From assembly GCA_030606765.1 (NCBI GenBank), contig JAUWFX010000124.1, positions 1 to 5,361 on the forward strand: a stretch of 5,361 bases of DNA, given 5' to 3'. A model generated the notes under the pieces. It was given only the letters and a program-made list of their open reading frames with translations. It was not told the DNA's origin and searched no databases. Shown in pieces: positions 5,314-5,361 of the stretch (position 1 is its first letter; every line of letters begins with the position of its first letter). Origin of the DNA: Dehalococcoidia bacterium (lineage in GTDB: Bacteria > Chloroflexota > Dehalococcoidia > GIF9 > AB-539-J10). The position numbers were made by a program, and so were the translations under genes.

Positions 5314-5342
5314 ACTATACGACGTTGGGCTTGCTAAAAAGT
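5314..5342 (-). promoter_or_regulatory. Possible promoter of the traR-lspA-rluD operon
   Basis: On the minus strand TATAGT (5319-5314) matches the -10 consensus at five of six positions. The region 17 bases upstream, ACTTTT (5342-5337), is a poor -35. Transcription would start near 5307, placing the inverted repeat at 5285-5299 in the early transcript. The window ends 19 bases further on, so other promoters cannot be excluded. Confidence 0.33.
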
Positions 5343-5361
5343 TTCCTTATATCAGGATGTA

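Overview
All supported genes in this window lie on the minus strand, so transcription runs from high to low coordinates. In that order they are: a TraR/DksA-type zinc-finger protein, signal peptidase II (lspA), an RluA/RluD-family pseudouridine synthase (rluD), a thioredoxin with an extra N-terminal DnaJ-C-like domain, ribosomal protein L25/CTC with a TL5 domain (rplY), a tungstate-type ABC transporter binding protein (tupA), a 43-residue zinc ribbon, and the first 25 codons of what looks like the permease tupB, cut by the window edge.

The organism is a bacterium of moderate GC. The long CTC-type L25, the traR-lspA-rluD cluster and a Tup tungstate system would fit an anaerobe, for example a Dehalococcoidia-like Chloroflexota. 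That placement is an impression from protein character and gene order, not a demonstrated assignment. No mobile element, CRISPR array, rRNA or intact tRNA gene is visible.

Region 4872-5361 to 3394 is a compact housekeeping cluster. traR has a strong ribosome binding site; lspA follows after 46 bases and overlaps the start of rluD, so the three are probably one operon. Region 3159-3393 is a gap without a convincing gene. The thioredoxin fusion (2583-3158) stands alone. A gap of about 420 bases (2163-2582) follows, holding an imperfect nested palindrome and the probable rplY promoter.

The most interesting part is the tup operon at 1-1454. Between rplY and tupA sits a leader of about 270 bases. 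It has a good -10 box, several consecutive RNA hairpins, a tiny 11-codon reading frame behind a strong Shine-Dalgarno sequence, and a convincing intrinsic terminator about 100 bases before tupA. This layout suggests that tungstate uptake is controlled by premature termination, possibly through a riboswitch or a leader peptide. A small zinc-ribbon gene with its own strong ribosome binding site sits between tupA and tupB. TupA would capture tungstate outside the membrane and TupB would form the channel; the role of the zinc ribbon is unknown.
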